In this document: positions 32,757 to 41,074 of the stretch, in pieces
Position numbering within the stretch: position 1 is the stretch's first letter
Layout of the letters: each line of letters opens with the position of its first letter
Origin: Pseudomonas sp. Seg1
GTDB lineage: Bacteria; Pseudomonadota; Gammaproteobacteria; Pseudomonadales; Pseudomonadaceae
Reading direction: 5' to 3'
Assembly: GCF_018326005.1 (NCBI RefSeq)
Contig: NZ_AP021903.1
Span: forward strand, 2,544,001-2,608,000
Length of the DNA stretch: 64,000 nt
Notes under the pieces: generated by a model
Told to the model about the DNA's origin: nothing
What the model saw: the letters and a program-made list of their open reading frames with translations, nothing else
The model's database searches: none
Translations under genes and position numbers: made by a program

Positions 32757-35700
32757 GCACCCTGACGATTGTCGCGTGGGTCTTCGCGTTACTGTTGTTG
32801 CTGGTCATCATCGCCGTGGCAGTGTGGTGGCTGCGCACCCAGAGCGGCGCGGCGATCCGCAGTTTTTATGCCTCGGTGCGGCACATGGAGCAGGAGCAGG
32901 GCAGTCGCGACCGCTATCAGATGCCGTGGCTGCTTATGCTCGGCGACGAAACCCAGGGCACGCAACTGGTCAGCGAGTGGCGCTTGCAGCCGACCGACAA
33001 ACCGGCGTGGTTCGGCCGCTGGTGGTCGGACCCCGAAGGCGCGGTGCTGGTGGTGCCGCAGGCGTTGTTCTTGCCGGACGACGGCATGCATTTGCAGCGC
33101 GGCGGCTGGTGGCGGCTGCTCGGTCTGATCTTGCGTTTGCGCAGTAAACGACCGCTGGACGGGGTGATCTGGACAGTGCCGGTGAGTCGCCTGAGCAATC
33201 TCGAACAAGCCGCCAGCCTCGGTCTGGCGGCGCGCCGGCGCTTTATCGATCTACTGCAACGCTTCGGTTTGAGCGTGCCGGTATACGTGATCATTACCGG
33301 CCTGGAAGAGTTGCCGGGGTTTCAGGAACTGATCAGTGCCTTACCCGACGAGGCCCGCGAACGCACTTTGGGCTGGTCATCGCCCTACGCGCGTGACGCC
33401 GTGTGGCAAGGGCAGTGGAGCGATCAGGCGCTGGATCGAATCCACCGCGCCGTGGCCGAAGCGGTGATCGAGGTCGGCACCTTGTCCGGCCATTTGAGCG
33501 CGGATCTGTATGCGCTGCCGGAGCGTCTGGAAACCCTGCGCCGTGGTTTGCAGAGCGTGCTGGAGCCGGTGTTTCAGGGTAATGCACAGGGCGAAGCGCC
33601 GTGTTTTCGCGGCGTGTATTTCACTGCCAGTCAGGCGTCGAAAGATGCCAGGGATGGTTTTTCCGCCGACGACAGCGGCTTGCAACAAAGCGTGTTCGTG
33701 CGCCAGTTGTGGCGCCAGCGGCTGGTCGGCGAGCGCGGTCTGGCCCAAGGTGTGCCGCGCCTGCTGCGTTTGCGTCAGCGCTGGCAGCGGATCACCGCTG
33801 GGGTCGCACTGGTAGTGGGCGTGGTCTGGGCGGTGGCGATGCTGTGGGTGTGGAATCAGTCGGTCAAGGATGCCCATGAACTGGCGCGGCTGATGCAGAG
33901 TGCGCAGAAGAGCTACGTGGCGGTCACCGATGACGCGCATCGGGTCGAGCCGACTCGGCGCAATGTGCAGAGTTTCTGGCGGGTGCTGGAGCGCGCCCCG
34001 CACTGGCACTACATTTCGCTGGCGTTTCCGACCTCATGGTTTTCCTCGGTGGACGTGAAAATCGAACAGGCACTCTTCAAGTCTGCTCAGCGCCAGATGG
34101 TCCAGCCGTTGCACCAATTGCTGGTCGCCGAGCTTACGAAAATCAAGGCGATCCGCAGTACCGATCGGCGCACCAGTGTGGAAAGTGAGGACCCGGCGCA
34201 GTGGCAGAATTATCAAAAGGCTACGGATCTGGTAGATCGGGCGTTGCGTCTGGAACAGCAGAATCAATTGTTTGCCGAGGTGCAGAACAGTCAGCGGGCG
34301 CCGCTGGACGATCTCGTGCAACTGAGCAATAGCGCGCTGTCACTGAATCTCAATGCGGCGACCGTGCCGCATTCGGCGTACTACAACCGTTTGCTGGCGG
34401 CGGGGGATGGCGGTGATGTGCAAGCGCTGGATCTGAGCGTCGAGCGCCCGTTGGTCACCAGTAACTTCAACGGGCTGATGCAGCGCTGGCTTGATCAGTA
34501 TTTTCTTGCCGAGAACTTCGTCAGCAAGGCCGGCTACCTCAAATTGCATCTGGAACGACTCGAGGCTGGCAGCGGCAACAGCCTCACTGAGCTGGAAGAC
34601 TTGCGTGCGTTGATCGATGACCTGCAAGCGGCGGTTGCCCTGACCAACTCGACGTGGAGTCGCGGCAAGGGCCAGGAACTGGTGCCGGGTTATCGTGAGT
34701 TTCTCGACAAGGTGCGCAAAAGCACCTTGCTCGGTCCGGTCGTTGAGCAGCAACTCGATCAGCAGGCTGGCAAGTTGCAGCAGAGTTTCCGTGATCAGTG
34801 GATCGCCCAGGTTGGTTCACGCGGCAATCTGTTGATCCAGCAAGGCAGCGGGCAACTGGCGTTGCAGGAACATGTGGTCAAGCTCAACAACGCCGTGCAG
34901 GCGCTGTTCAAGCGCGACTTTGTGTCGGTGGCCATGCGCGCCAATCAAAACAACGTCAACCTGCAAGGCCAGACCGTGGATGGCGATGATCTCAATACCT
35001 CGCTGAATTACTTCACCGGTTATAAAAGCTATGTCGCCGAAGAGTTGCCACGCATCCCGCCGGCCTATCGCGAGGCATTGCTGCAAACGGCTGAAGCCGC
35101 CGCCGCTCAGGCAATGTGGTTAAGCCTCAAGGATCACAACGATCAGACTCATCCGTACGCGGTGTTCAATGTTCAGGCCGAGCAGGCCATGGCCTTGCAA
35201 AAGGCCTTCGTCGAGGTGCATCGCAATGATCTGGCCGCGCGTCTGCAAGGTGCGTTGAACCGTCGGGCAATGGCGCAGGTTGTCAGTGGCCTCGATGAAA
35301 TCACCGCGCAACCGCTGTTCGCGGGGCGTACTGAAATCAGCCAGTGGGACGGCTCGAAAAACCTCGGCCTGCAACTGTACGGTGCCACTGATGTGCAGGA
35401 CTTGAAACTGAGCCTCAAGCAGCAGTTCAACACCATGCTCGGCATCACCGAGCGACGCCAGTCGGCGTTGCAGTGGCTGATGACCCAACAAGGCAGTCTG
35501 TCGGCGCTGGATTACGAACGTGTGACGCAGTTCAGCGCGCTCAATGACGAACTGCTCAAGTACAAGGATGCCAACCCGGCCAGTTCGCCGGCACAGATCG
35601 AGCAACTGGTCAGCCGCGATTTTATCGACATGGACACCGCGTCCTGCGTGCAGGTCTTGCAAACCGCCAATCTGGTGGGCGGGCGCGGAACGCTGGCGAT

Positions 35701-36577
35701 GCGCGCGGTGGAACTGCAACAGGCGGCGATGCAGCGCTGCCAGTTCTTGCAACAGCAACAGGCGGCAGCGGCGTGGAATGAACTGGCCAACTATTTCAAT
35801 CAATACCTGGCCGATCGTTTTCCGTTTGCCAACGGCGTGCAGGCGCAAGATGCCGACCCGGCGCGGGTTCAGCATTTCCTCGAAATCATCGATAAACGAC
35901 TGCCTGTGGCGCAAGCCGGACTGGTGCTCAGCCAGACCCCGGAACGCCTGGCGGCGGAAGATTTTCTCAATCGCTTGAAGCAGGCCAGCATTTGGCTGAC
36001 GCCGCTGTTCGTGCGCGATAAGAGCGGCATCCTCGGCGTCGAACTGGACGTGCGCTGGCGTACCGATCGTGACGATGAGAAGGGCGCCGATCAGGTGATC
36101 GCCTGGGGCTTGCTCGCCGGCAGTCAGCAGATCAACTATCCGGTCCCGGCCGAGCAACCGAATCTGCGCTGGATGGTCGGCCAGCCCATCCGCCTGACTC
36201 TGCGCTGGGCGCGCAACGGCAAGGAGCGGCCGGTCAACGACCCGTTGCAACCGAACCTGGTGGTGCGTGATCTGGAGGCCGGTTGGGAATACGGCGGGCC
36301 GTGGTCGTTGCTGCGTCTGATGCGTGCGCATTTCTCGGTACAGCGCCAGCCGAGCATGGATTACACCGAGTTTCCGCTGACCTTGCGTTTGCCCGTGACG
36401 GCGTCCAGCGACAGTGTCACCAGTGACTTCACGCGGATGTTCGTGCGCCTCTCGCTGATGAGCCAAGGCTCGAAACTACCGTTGTCGATTGCACCATTGC
36501 CGACCCGTGCGCCGCGCTCGCCGTTTCAGGTGACCGGCACCACGGCTGCGCTTGAAGCCCAAAAGGAAAATCTGTGA
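32753..36577 (+). CDS. tssM: type VI membrane protein TssM (IcmF-like), degenerate P-loop
   Basis: A 1274-residue TssM spanning inner membrane and periplasm. Hydrophobic segments lie near residues 5-27 and 350-370; the first cytoplasmic part contains MPWLLMLGDETQGTQL where many TssM proteins have a GxxxxGK[ST] nucleotide site, so the Walker A lysine is absent here. The large periplasmic C-terminal part ends with a beta domain that binds TssJ. It overlaps tssL by 4 nt and tssA by 4 nt. Confidence 0.94.
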   Translation: MSTLTIVAWVFALLLLLVIIAVAVWWLRTQSGAAIRSFYASVRHMEQEQGSRDRYQMPWLLMLGDETQGTQLVSEWRLQPTDKPAWFGRWWSDPEGAVLVVPQALFLPDDGMHLQRGGWWRLLGLILRLRSKRPLDGVIWTVPVSRLSNLEQAASLGLAARRRFIDLLQRFGLSVPVYVIITGLEELPGFQELISALPDEARERTLGWSSPYARDAVWQGQWSDQALDRIHRAVAEAVIEVGTLSGHLSADLYALPERLETLRRGLQSVLEPVFQGNAQGEAPCFRGVYFTASQASKDARDGFSADDSGLQQSVFVRQLWRQRLVGERGLAQGVPRLLRLRQRWQRITAGVALVVGVVWAVAMLWVWNQSVKDAHELARLMQSAQKSYVAVTDDAHRVEPTRRNVQSFWRVLERAPHWHYISLAFPTSWFSSVDVKIEQALFKSAQRQMVQPLHQLLVAELTKIKAIRSTDRRTSVESEDPAQWQNYQKATDLVDRALRLEQQNQLFAEVQNSQRAPLDDLVQLSNSALSLNLNAATVPHSAYYNRLLAAGDGGDVQALDLSVERPLVTSNFNGLMQRWLDQYFLAENFVSKAGYLKLHLERLEAGSGNSLTELEDLRALIDDLQAAVALTNSTWSRGKGQELVPGYREFLDKVRKSTLLGPVVEQQLDQQAGKLQQSFRDQWIAQVGSRGNLLIQQGSGQLALQEHVVKLNNAVQALFKRDFVSVAMRANQNNVNLQGQTVDGDDLNTSLNYFTGYKSYVAEELPRIPPAYREALLQTAEAAAAQAMWLSLKDHNDQTHPYAVFNVQAEQAMALQKAFVEVHRNDLAARLQGALNRRAMAQVVSGLDEITAQPLFAGRTEISQWDGSKNLGLQLYGATDVQDLKLSLKQQFNTMLGITERRQSALQWLMTQQGSLSALDYERVTQFSALNDELLKYKDANPASSPAQIEQLVSRDFIDMDTASCVQVLQTANLVGGRGTLAMRAVELQQAAMQRCQFLQQQQAAAAWNELANYFNQYLADRFPFANGVQAQDADPARVQHFLEIIDKRLPVAQAGLVLSQTPERLAAEDFLNRLKQASIWLTPLFVRDKSGILGVELDVRWRTDRDDEKGADQVIAWGLLAGSQQINYPVPAEQPNLRWMVGQPIRLTLRWARNGKERPVNDPLQPNLVVRDLEAGWEYGGPWSLLRLMRAHFSVQRQPSMDYTEFPLTLRLPVTASSDSVTSDFTRMFVRLSLMSQGSKLPLSIAPLPTRAPRSPFQVTGTTAALEAQKENL

Positions 36578-37656
36578 GCCTGCCATCGACCACGTTGCCG
36601 GATCTGATTGATCAGTTGCTCGCGCCGATCAGCGCGGACGCGCCGTGCGGCGTCGACTTGCGCTATGAACGTGAGTTCGACCAGTTGCGCGACCTGCGCC
36701 GCGAGGACGACGCCAGCCTGCCGACCGGAGTCTGGCAGTCGACACTCAAGCGGGCGAACTGGCCGGACGTCGAGAAACTCGCCATCACGCTATTGCTGGA
36801 ACGCAGCAAGGACCTGATGCTCAGCGCCTGGCTCGGCGAGGCGTGGCTGCATCTGCAAGCGCTGGACGGCTTGCCCGGCAGCCTGGCGCTGATCGCCGGT
36901 TTGTGTGAGCGTTTTCCCGAGCAACTGCATCCGCAGGCAGAAGACGGCGACCAATCGTGGCGGGTGATTCCGCTGGAATGGCTGGTGCGTCGCTACAGTG
37001 AAGTGCTGCTCACGCGGGTGCCGCTGTTCGGCAGCCGCAACAGCGATTTTGAGGCTTACACCCTGGAAGTCTGGCGGCGCTTGCAGGTTCACCAGGTGCA
37101 GACCAACGACAGCAAAAACGCCAAGACCCTGGCGGAAACCGCGCGCAACGAACAGAAGAAACTCAACGAGCAGATCCGCGCCACGCCGCTGGCGTTCTGG
37201 CTGCGTACTCAGGGCAATCTGCTGCTGAGCCTGCAACACCTGCAACGGCTCGATAGCTGGAGCGATGCCTATCTGGGCGATCAGGCCCCGGGGCTGCACC
37301 CTTTGCAGGACACCATTGAAGCGCTGCTGACCCTGGTTCAGGAGTTTATCGCCATGCACCCACAACAACCGGCGCCGCCACCGCCGTTGGTCGAAGCGCC
37401 CGTGGTGGTCGCGCAATCAGACGAATCCGCGCCGCTCGCGCAGGCCTTTCGTGAGCCGGCCAGTCGCGAAGAGGCATACCGGCAATTGCTGCTGATCGCC
37501 GAATACCTCGCGCGCACCGAACCTCACAGTCCGGTGCCCTATCTGATCCGGCGCGGGGTCGAGTGGGGCAATAAACCGCTGAGCGAATTGCTCGGCGAGT
37601 TGATCAGCGCCGACGCTGAATCGCGGCGCCTGTGGACGTTGCTAGGGGTGCTTTAG
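36574..37656 (+). CDS. tssA: type VI assembly protein TssA
   Basis: A 360-residue TssA with the ImpA N-terminal domain (LLAPISADAPCGVDLRYEREFDQLRDLR and KDLMLSAWLGEAWLHLQALDGLPGSLALIAGL) and a short C-terminal region (SREEAYRQLLLIAEYLARTEPHSPVPYLIRR). GTG 36574 overlaps the tssM stop (GTGA) and has AAAGGA upstream. TssA primes and caps tube and sheath growth. It is the last gene of the plus-strand operon, overlapping the convergent dehydrogenase stop by 4 nt. Confidence 0.92.
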   Translation: MSLPSTTLPDLIDQLLAPISADAPCGVDLRYEREFDQLRDLRREDDASLPTGVWQSTLKRANWPDVEKLAITLLLERSKDLMLSAWLGEAWLHLQALDGLPGSLALIAGLCERFPEQLHPQAEDGDQSWRVIPLEWLVRRYSEVLLTRVPLFGSRNSDFEAYTLEVWRRLQVHQVQTNDSKNAKTLAETARNEQKKLNEQIRATPLAFWLRTQGNLLLSLQHLQRLDSWSDAYLGDQAPGLHPLQDTIEALLTLVQEFIAMHPQQPAPPPPLVEAPVVVAQSDESAPLAQAFREPASREEAYRQLLLIAEYLARTEPHSPVPYLIRRGVEWGNKPLSELLGELISADAESRRLWTLLGVL

Positions 37657-38621
37657 TGCACGCGCTGGTTGTTGACCCTCGGCGGCAATTGAATCGGCGT
37701 GAGCACCGGTTGCCCGGAAAAGAACGCCACGAGGTTTTTTCCCACCAGTTCCACGGTGCCTTGGGTGGCTTCCGGTGACAGGCCGGCGACGTGGGGCGTG
37801 AGCAGCACGTTGGCCAAGGTTTTTAGCGCGTCCGGCACTTGCGGCTCATGATCGAAGACATCCAGCGCCGCGCCGGCAATGCGCCGTTGTTCGAGTGCGG
37901 TGATCAAGTCCGCCGTGGCGATCACACTGGCCCGGGCGATATTGACGATGAACCCTTTCGGACCCAGCGCATCGAGCACTGCACGCGTCACCAGATGCTG
38001 CGTGCCGATCCCGCCCGGCGTGGCGACAATGAGAAAGTCCGACGCCCGCGCCAGTTCGGTCGGGGTTGAGCAGAACGCGTAAGGCACCTCACTGCGCACC
38101 TGACGGCTGTGATAGCTGATGTCCATGTCGAAGCCGAGGTTTGCGCGCTTGGCAATCGCCAGGCCCACCGCACCGAGGCCGAGAATACCCAGGCGCTTGC
38201 CGGCGAGTGACGGACGCATGATTTTCGGCCATTCGCCACGGCGCACGGCGGCGTCACAGCGCGGAATATCACGCACCAGCGCCAGCAGCATGGCCATCGC
38301 ATGGTCGGCCACCGACGAGGCGTTGACCCCGGCGCCGTTGGTCACGGTGATCCCGCGATCACTGGCGGCTTGCAGATCGACCTGCTCGTAACCGGCACCG
38401 ATCACCGTAATGATTTTCAGCGCGGGCAGGGCGGCGATTTCGTCGGAGGTCAGGCCCAGCGGGCCCCGGGTCAGCACCGCGTCGATGCGCGGGCCGTGGG
38501 TGGCGATGGCTTGCGCACGTTCGGCAGGCGTGGGGGCGAGGATCAGATGAAAGCCCTGATGCTCGAGAATCGGCAAGTAATCATTGATGGTTTCAACCAG
38601 TACCAGAACGGTTGCGGGCAT
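37653..38621 (-). CDS. D-isomer-specific 2-hydroxyacid dehydrogenase
   Basis: A 322-residue NAD(P)-dependent 2-hydroxyacid dehydrogenase, close in layout to glyoxylate/hydroxypyruvate reductases. It shows GLGAVG at 148-153 with the nucleotide fold, and the catalytic triad R230 (NIARASV), E259 (FDHEP) and H277 (LLTPHVAG). It probably reduces glyoxylate, hydroxypyruvate or another 2-oxoacid. It stands alone, convergent with tssA. Confidence 0.9.
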   Translation of the reverse strand: MPATVLVLVETINDYLPILEHQGFHLILAPTPAERAQAIATHGPRIDAVLTRGPLGLTSDEIAALPALKIITVIGAGYEQVDLQAASDRGITVTNGAGVNASSVADHAMAMLLALVRDIPRCDAAVRRGEWPKIMRPSLAGKRLGILGLGAVGLAIAKRANLGFDMDISYHSRQVRSEVPYAFCSTPTELARASDFLIVATPGGIGTQHLVTRAVLDALGPKGFIVNIARASVIATADLITALEQRRIAGAALDVFDHEPQVPDALKTLANVLLTPHVAGLSPEATQGTVELVGKNLVAFFSGQPVLTPIQLPPRVNNQRVH

Positions 38622-38761
38622 TGCGCGGCTCCTTTGATCGTCGGCGGTTCGGTCGCGAAAGTCGTTGCAGAGTGCTGATTCCAGAGCGGTTTGGCAATGG
38701 CCGAGCGCTGCCCCGTTCCAGCCAGTGTAGGAGCTGAAACGGGGAGCGCGCGGGCGCTTCG

Positions 38762-39286
38762 TCAGAAGGTCACGTCGGCGCTGTTGATCAACCGGGCGAA
38801 CGCGCCGCCGAGGGTTGCGTTGTGGTGGTCAATGATGGCTTTGGCGGTCAACGCCGGAGTGTCCATGCAGGTGTGGGCGTCAGCCACCAGCAGCGGTTTG
38901 AAGCCCAGATCGGCAGCGGCACGGCAGGTGCTGTCGATGCAGAACTGAGTCTTCATGCCAACGAGGTACAGGTCTTTTATGTCTCCATTGCTGAGCTGCT
39001 GCGCAAGGTCAGTGTCGTGGAAGGCGTTGGGTCGGGACTTGTCGAACAGGTGATCGACTTCTGCGTCCAGTTCAAGCGTTGGCAACAATTGCCAGAAGGG
39101 GCTGCCCGCAGCAATCGGCGAGCCTTCGGGGCCGGTGTGTCGTACGGCGAAGACGGGCACGTGGTGTTGGCGCGCCTTTGCAACCAACTGCCGGATGTTG
39201 GCGAGAATGCGTTCGCCGTCGTAGGGTTTTTCCGGGCCGTGGAACAGACCGACCTGCATATCGATGATCAACAGTGCTGCAGACAT
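38762..39286 (-). CDS. isochorismatase-like cysteine hydrolase
   Basis: A 174-residue cysteine hydrolase with the expected triad D9 (LLIIDMQVG), K83 (FDKSRPNAF) and C116 (GMKTQFCIDSTC). Relatives include nicotinamidase, N-carbamoylsarcosine amidase and uncharacterised amidohydrolases; the substrate is not clear. ATG 39286 has AAGGAG upstream and is preferred to an in-frame start at 39349. A terminator-like hairpin and a tiny threonine-rich reading frame precede it. Confidence 0.88.
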   Translation of the reverse strand: MSAALLIIDMQVGLFHGPEKPYDGERILANIRQLVAKARQHHVPVFAVRHTGPEGSPIAAGSPFWQLLPTLELDAEVDHLFDKSRPNAFHDTDLAQQLSNGDIKDLYLVGMKTQFCIDSTCRAAADLGFKPLLVADAHTCMDTPALTAKAIIDHHNATLGGAFARLINSADVTF

Positions 39287-39337
39287 GTGTTTCTCCTTGA
39301 GTGACAAAAGCAGCCGCACGGACGGGAGAAACAACAA

Positions 39338-39362
39338 GGCCCCGTCCATTGCTGGCGGGGCC
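39338..39362 (-). terminator. GC hairpin upstream of the cysteine hydrolase gene
   Basis: GGCCCCG (39338-39344) pairs perfectly with CGGGGCC (39356-39362) around an 11-nt loop; on the minus strand it is followed by TTGTTGTTT. It could terminate the tautomerase transcript or act as an attenuator for the cysteine hydrolase gene. Confidence 0.5.
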
Positions 39363-39382
39363 CTGGGTTTGCTGCGCTGGTT

Positions 39383-39460
39383 TTACCCCAGGCACAAACA
39401 CCACGACCCGCCGGTGGCGGTCGTGGTGGTGCGGGTGAGGTGCAGCGCGCGAAGGTTCAT
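39383..39460 (-). CDS. possible 25-codon threonine-rich leader peptide
   Basis: A 25-residue frame beginning MNLRALHL and containing TRTTTTAT and a Trp/Cys end, stopping with TAA 20 nt before the GC hairpin at 39362-39338. The coding part itself forms a perfect 10-bp hairpin (CACCACGACC 39399-39408 with GGTCGTGGTG 39419-39428), as attenuator leaders do. There is no convincing ribosome-binding site and only 33 nt separate it from the tautomerase stop. Low-confidence call. Confidence 0.25.
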   Translation of the reverse strand: MNLRALHLTRTTTTATGGSWCLCLG

Positions 39461-39493
39461 GGGGCTGATCATGCTGGCGGCGTCCACGGGCTG

Positions 39494-39877
39494 TCAACTG
39501 GCGTATTGGGCGATGCCGTTGCCAAACGACCAGTTCTCCTTTTTCACTTCCACCAGATTGATGAACACGTCTTCGAGGCGAACGCCCAGTTGCGTGTTCA
39601 GGCTTTGTGCGATGGTCTGGTACAGGGCTTTTTTCTGCTCCAGCGTTCGACCTTCGTTGAGGGTGATCTGGATGATCACCAGTTGGTCGCTGCGCTGGAT
39701 GCCCAGATATTGCGGGTCGAAGATGAAATGTTCGCCGTCGTGTTCGTTGAGGATCTGGAAGTTATCGTGCTCCGGCACATTGATTGTGCTGCGCATGGCA
39801 GCGTAGATCTGCTCGCCGACGCGCTTGGCGAAGGTGGGATCGGTGCGTTTTTTGAGTTCGACGCGAACGAGCGGCAT
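39494..39877 (-). CDS. tautomerase-family protein
   Basis: A 127-residue tautomerase-superfamily protein. Starting at ATG 39877 the sequence is MPLVRVELKKRTDP, placing the catalytic N-terminal Pro immediately after Met as the family requires; starting at 39913 would bury it. FIFDPQYLGIQRSDQLVIIQITLNEGRT and LEDVFINLVEVKKENWSFGNG fit the longer two-repeat tautomerases, including malonate semialdehyde decarboxylase-like members. Substrate unknown. Confidence 0.85.
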   Translation of the reverse strand: MPLVRVELKKRTDPTFAKRVGEQIYAAMRSTINVPEHDNFQILNEHDGEHFIFDPQYLGIQRSDQLVIIQITLNEGRTLEQKKALYQTIAQSLNTQLGVRLEDVFINLVEVKKENWSFGNGIAQYAS

Positions 39878-40408
39878 GAATGGGAACTCCGGGGAGGCAG
39901 GGGATTCATTCACGCTAGACCATTTGGGCCGGATTGGAAGACTCGGGTGTTCGATCGGACGCCTTCGCTGGCAAGCCAGCTCCCACAGGTCCTGCGCTGC
40001 TCAAATAATCGTGACCAGGTCCCAAATCCCTGTGGGAATTGGCTTGCCAGCGATGGGGTAGGCAGCCTTCACACAGCACACTTGCTTGCCTGCAATCTGT
40101 CAGAAGACTCGTTGATTTTGTGACGGATAAAAGCGAAACGGCGCTGGTGATTGCGCAGCACGTGGTGCTGGCGGAGCTGACGGTGAATCAGTGCTCGATA
40201 AATGGGGCCGACGGAATAAGCCTGGCTTGCGCCGGGGCGATTAGCCCTCCGCAATCTCTATGGCGATGTTGTATGAGTCGGCCTACCTGACTCCCGGATA
40301 TTGCCTACAAAACCGCCGGATTCATCCGCTATCTGGCACGGGATGAATAGGAAATCATGAGGGTACAAAGTAGCCCCGGCAGCCACTGCCAACAGCCAAG
40401 GAAGGCGC
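39878..40408. other. gene-poor intergenic stretch
   Basis: This 530-bp region holds the REP pair at 39966-40054 and otherwise no supportable gene. Frames at 40039-40290 (plus) and 40069-40254 (minus) lack ribosome-binding sites and recognisable features. Base composition drops toward 40300, leading into the two small membrane-protein genes. Confidence 0.5.
39966..40054. repeat. inverted REP pair (GGAGCTGGCTTGCCAGC type)
   Basis: Opposed REPs with one arm mutated (GGAATTGGCTTGCCAGC). They lie upstream of the tautomerase gene. Confidence 0.85.
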
Positions 40409-40603
40409 ATGCTTCAGAACGATCGGGAACAGCTGGAACTCGAAAGGCTAATGAATGAAACACGGAAACTTGTGGCAGAAAGGCAAAAGCTTCTGGCGGA
40501 GGCAAAAAAGCTAACGAGGGAGACAAGCTTATATCCGCTTGCAGTGTTAGGTGGAGTGGTGACCGCTGTCACGGCAGTAGCGGGTGTTTTTTTCAAATTT
40601 TGA
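40409..40603 (+). CDS. small coiled-coil, single-span membrane protein
   Basis: A 64-residue protein: residues 1-40 are a highly charged Leu/Glu/Lys helix (coiled-coil-like), followed by one membrane segment (YPLAVLGGVVTAVTAVAGVFF, residues 42-62, broken here by description only). AAGGAAGG lies 5 nt upstream of the ATG, so translation is likely. Function unknown; the layout resembles small membrane proteins of phage or toxin type. It is followed 47 nt later by a second one-span protein. Confidence 0.55.
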   Translation: MLQNDREQLELERLMNETRKLVAERQKLLAEAKKLTRETSLYPLAVLGGVVTAVTAVAGVFFKF

Positions 40604-40650
40604 GCAGGCGCCTCACAACAATCAGATCCATGACTCAAACAGGAATCAGC

Positions 40651-40821
40651 ATGAACACATTTGACCGTAAGGCCATGATGGAGCGATCAGACCGAGAGCA
40701 CGATGAATGGGCTGAAAAAGTGCGTCTCAAGAACAAGGGCGATATGTATCCAATCTGGGGCATGCTGGCTTTCGGAATCTTTTGCATGTCAATGGGATTC
40801 ATCCTGGCTCGATCGATCTGA
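40651..40821 (+). CDS. small single-span membrane protein
   Basis: A 56-residue protein with a charged N terminus (MNTFDRKAMMERSDREHDEW) and a C-terminal membrane segment (IWGMLAFGIFCMSMGFILA). ATG 40651 has AGGA 6 nt upstream; an in-frame ATG at 40630 is possible. Not recognised. The codon mix is less GC-biased than the neighbours. It probably forms a unit with the preceding small protein gene. Confidence 0.5.
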   Translation: MNTFDRKAMMERSDREHDEWAEKVRLKNKGDMYPIWGMLAFGIFCMSMGFILARSI

Positions 40822-41074
40822 TCAAAATTTTTTATCCCGCTCGGCATTGGAGCTTGCCGGAAAACGACATGAAGCGTATCTGATGCCGACAGCCATTTTC
40901 CCAAAAACGACACCCCACTGATCTGCTCCGCACAACCATTCCTCAGCTAAGTCTTTGCTTCTGCTCATTTATCGCGGAGAATCGCGCCCCTGTTTCGGCC
41001 GGAGCATGTCTGTCGGTTTTTTCCGACGCGTCCTGACCGAGTGGCAAGTGACCGGAATGCGGAGATCCGACCGG

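Noticed and set aside
39399-39428. Plus-strand valine-rich leader peptide (AVVVVRVR)
   Set aside because: It is the opposite reading of the same hairpin and no plus-strand gene follows it.
40039-40290. 83-codon plus-strand frame after the REP pair
   Set aside because: Begins inside a REP, no ribosome-binding site, no protein-like features.
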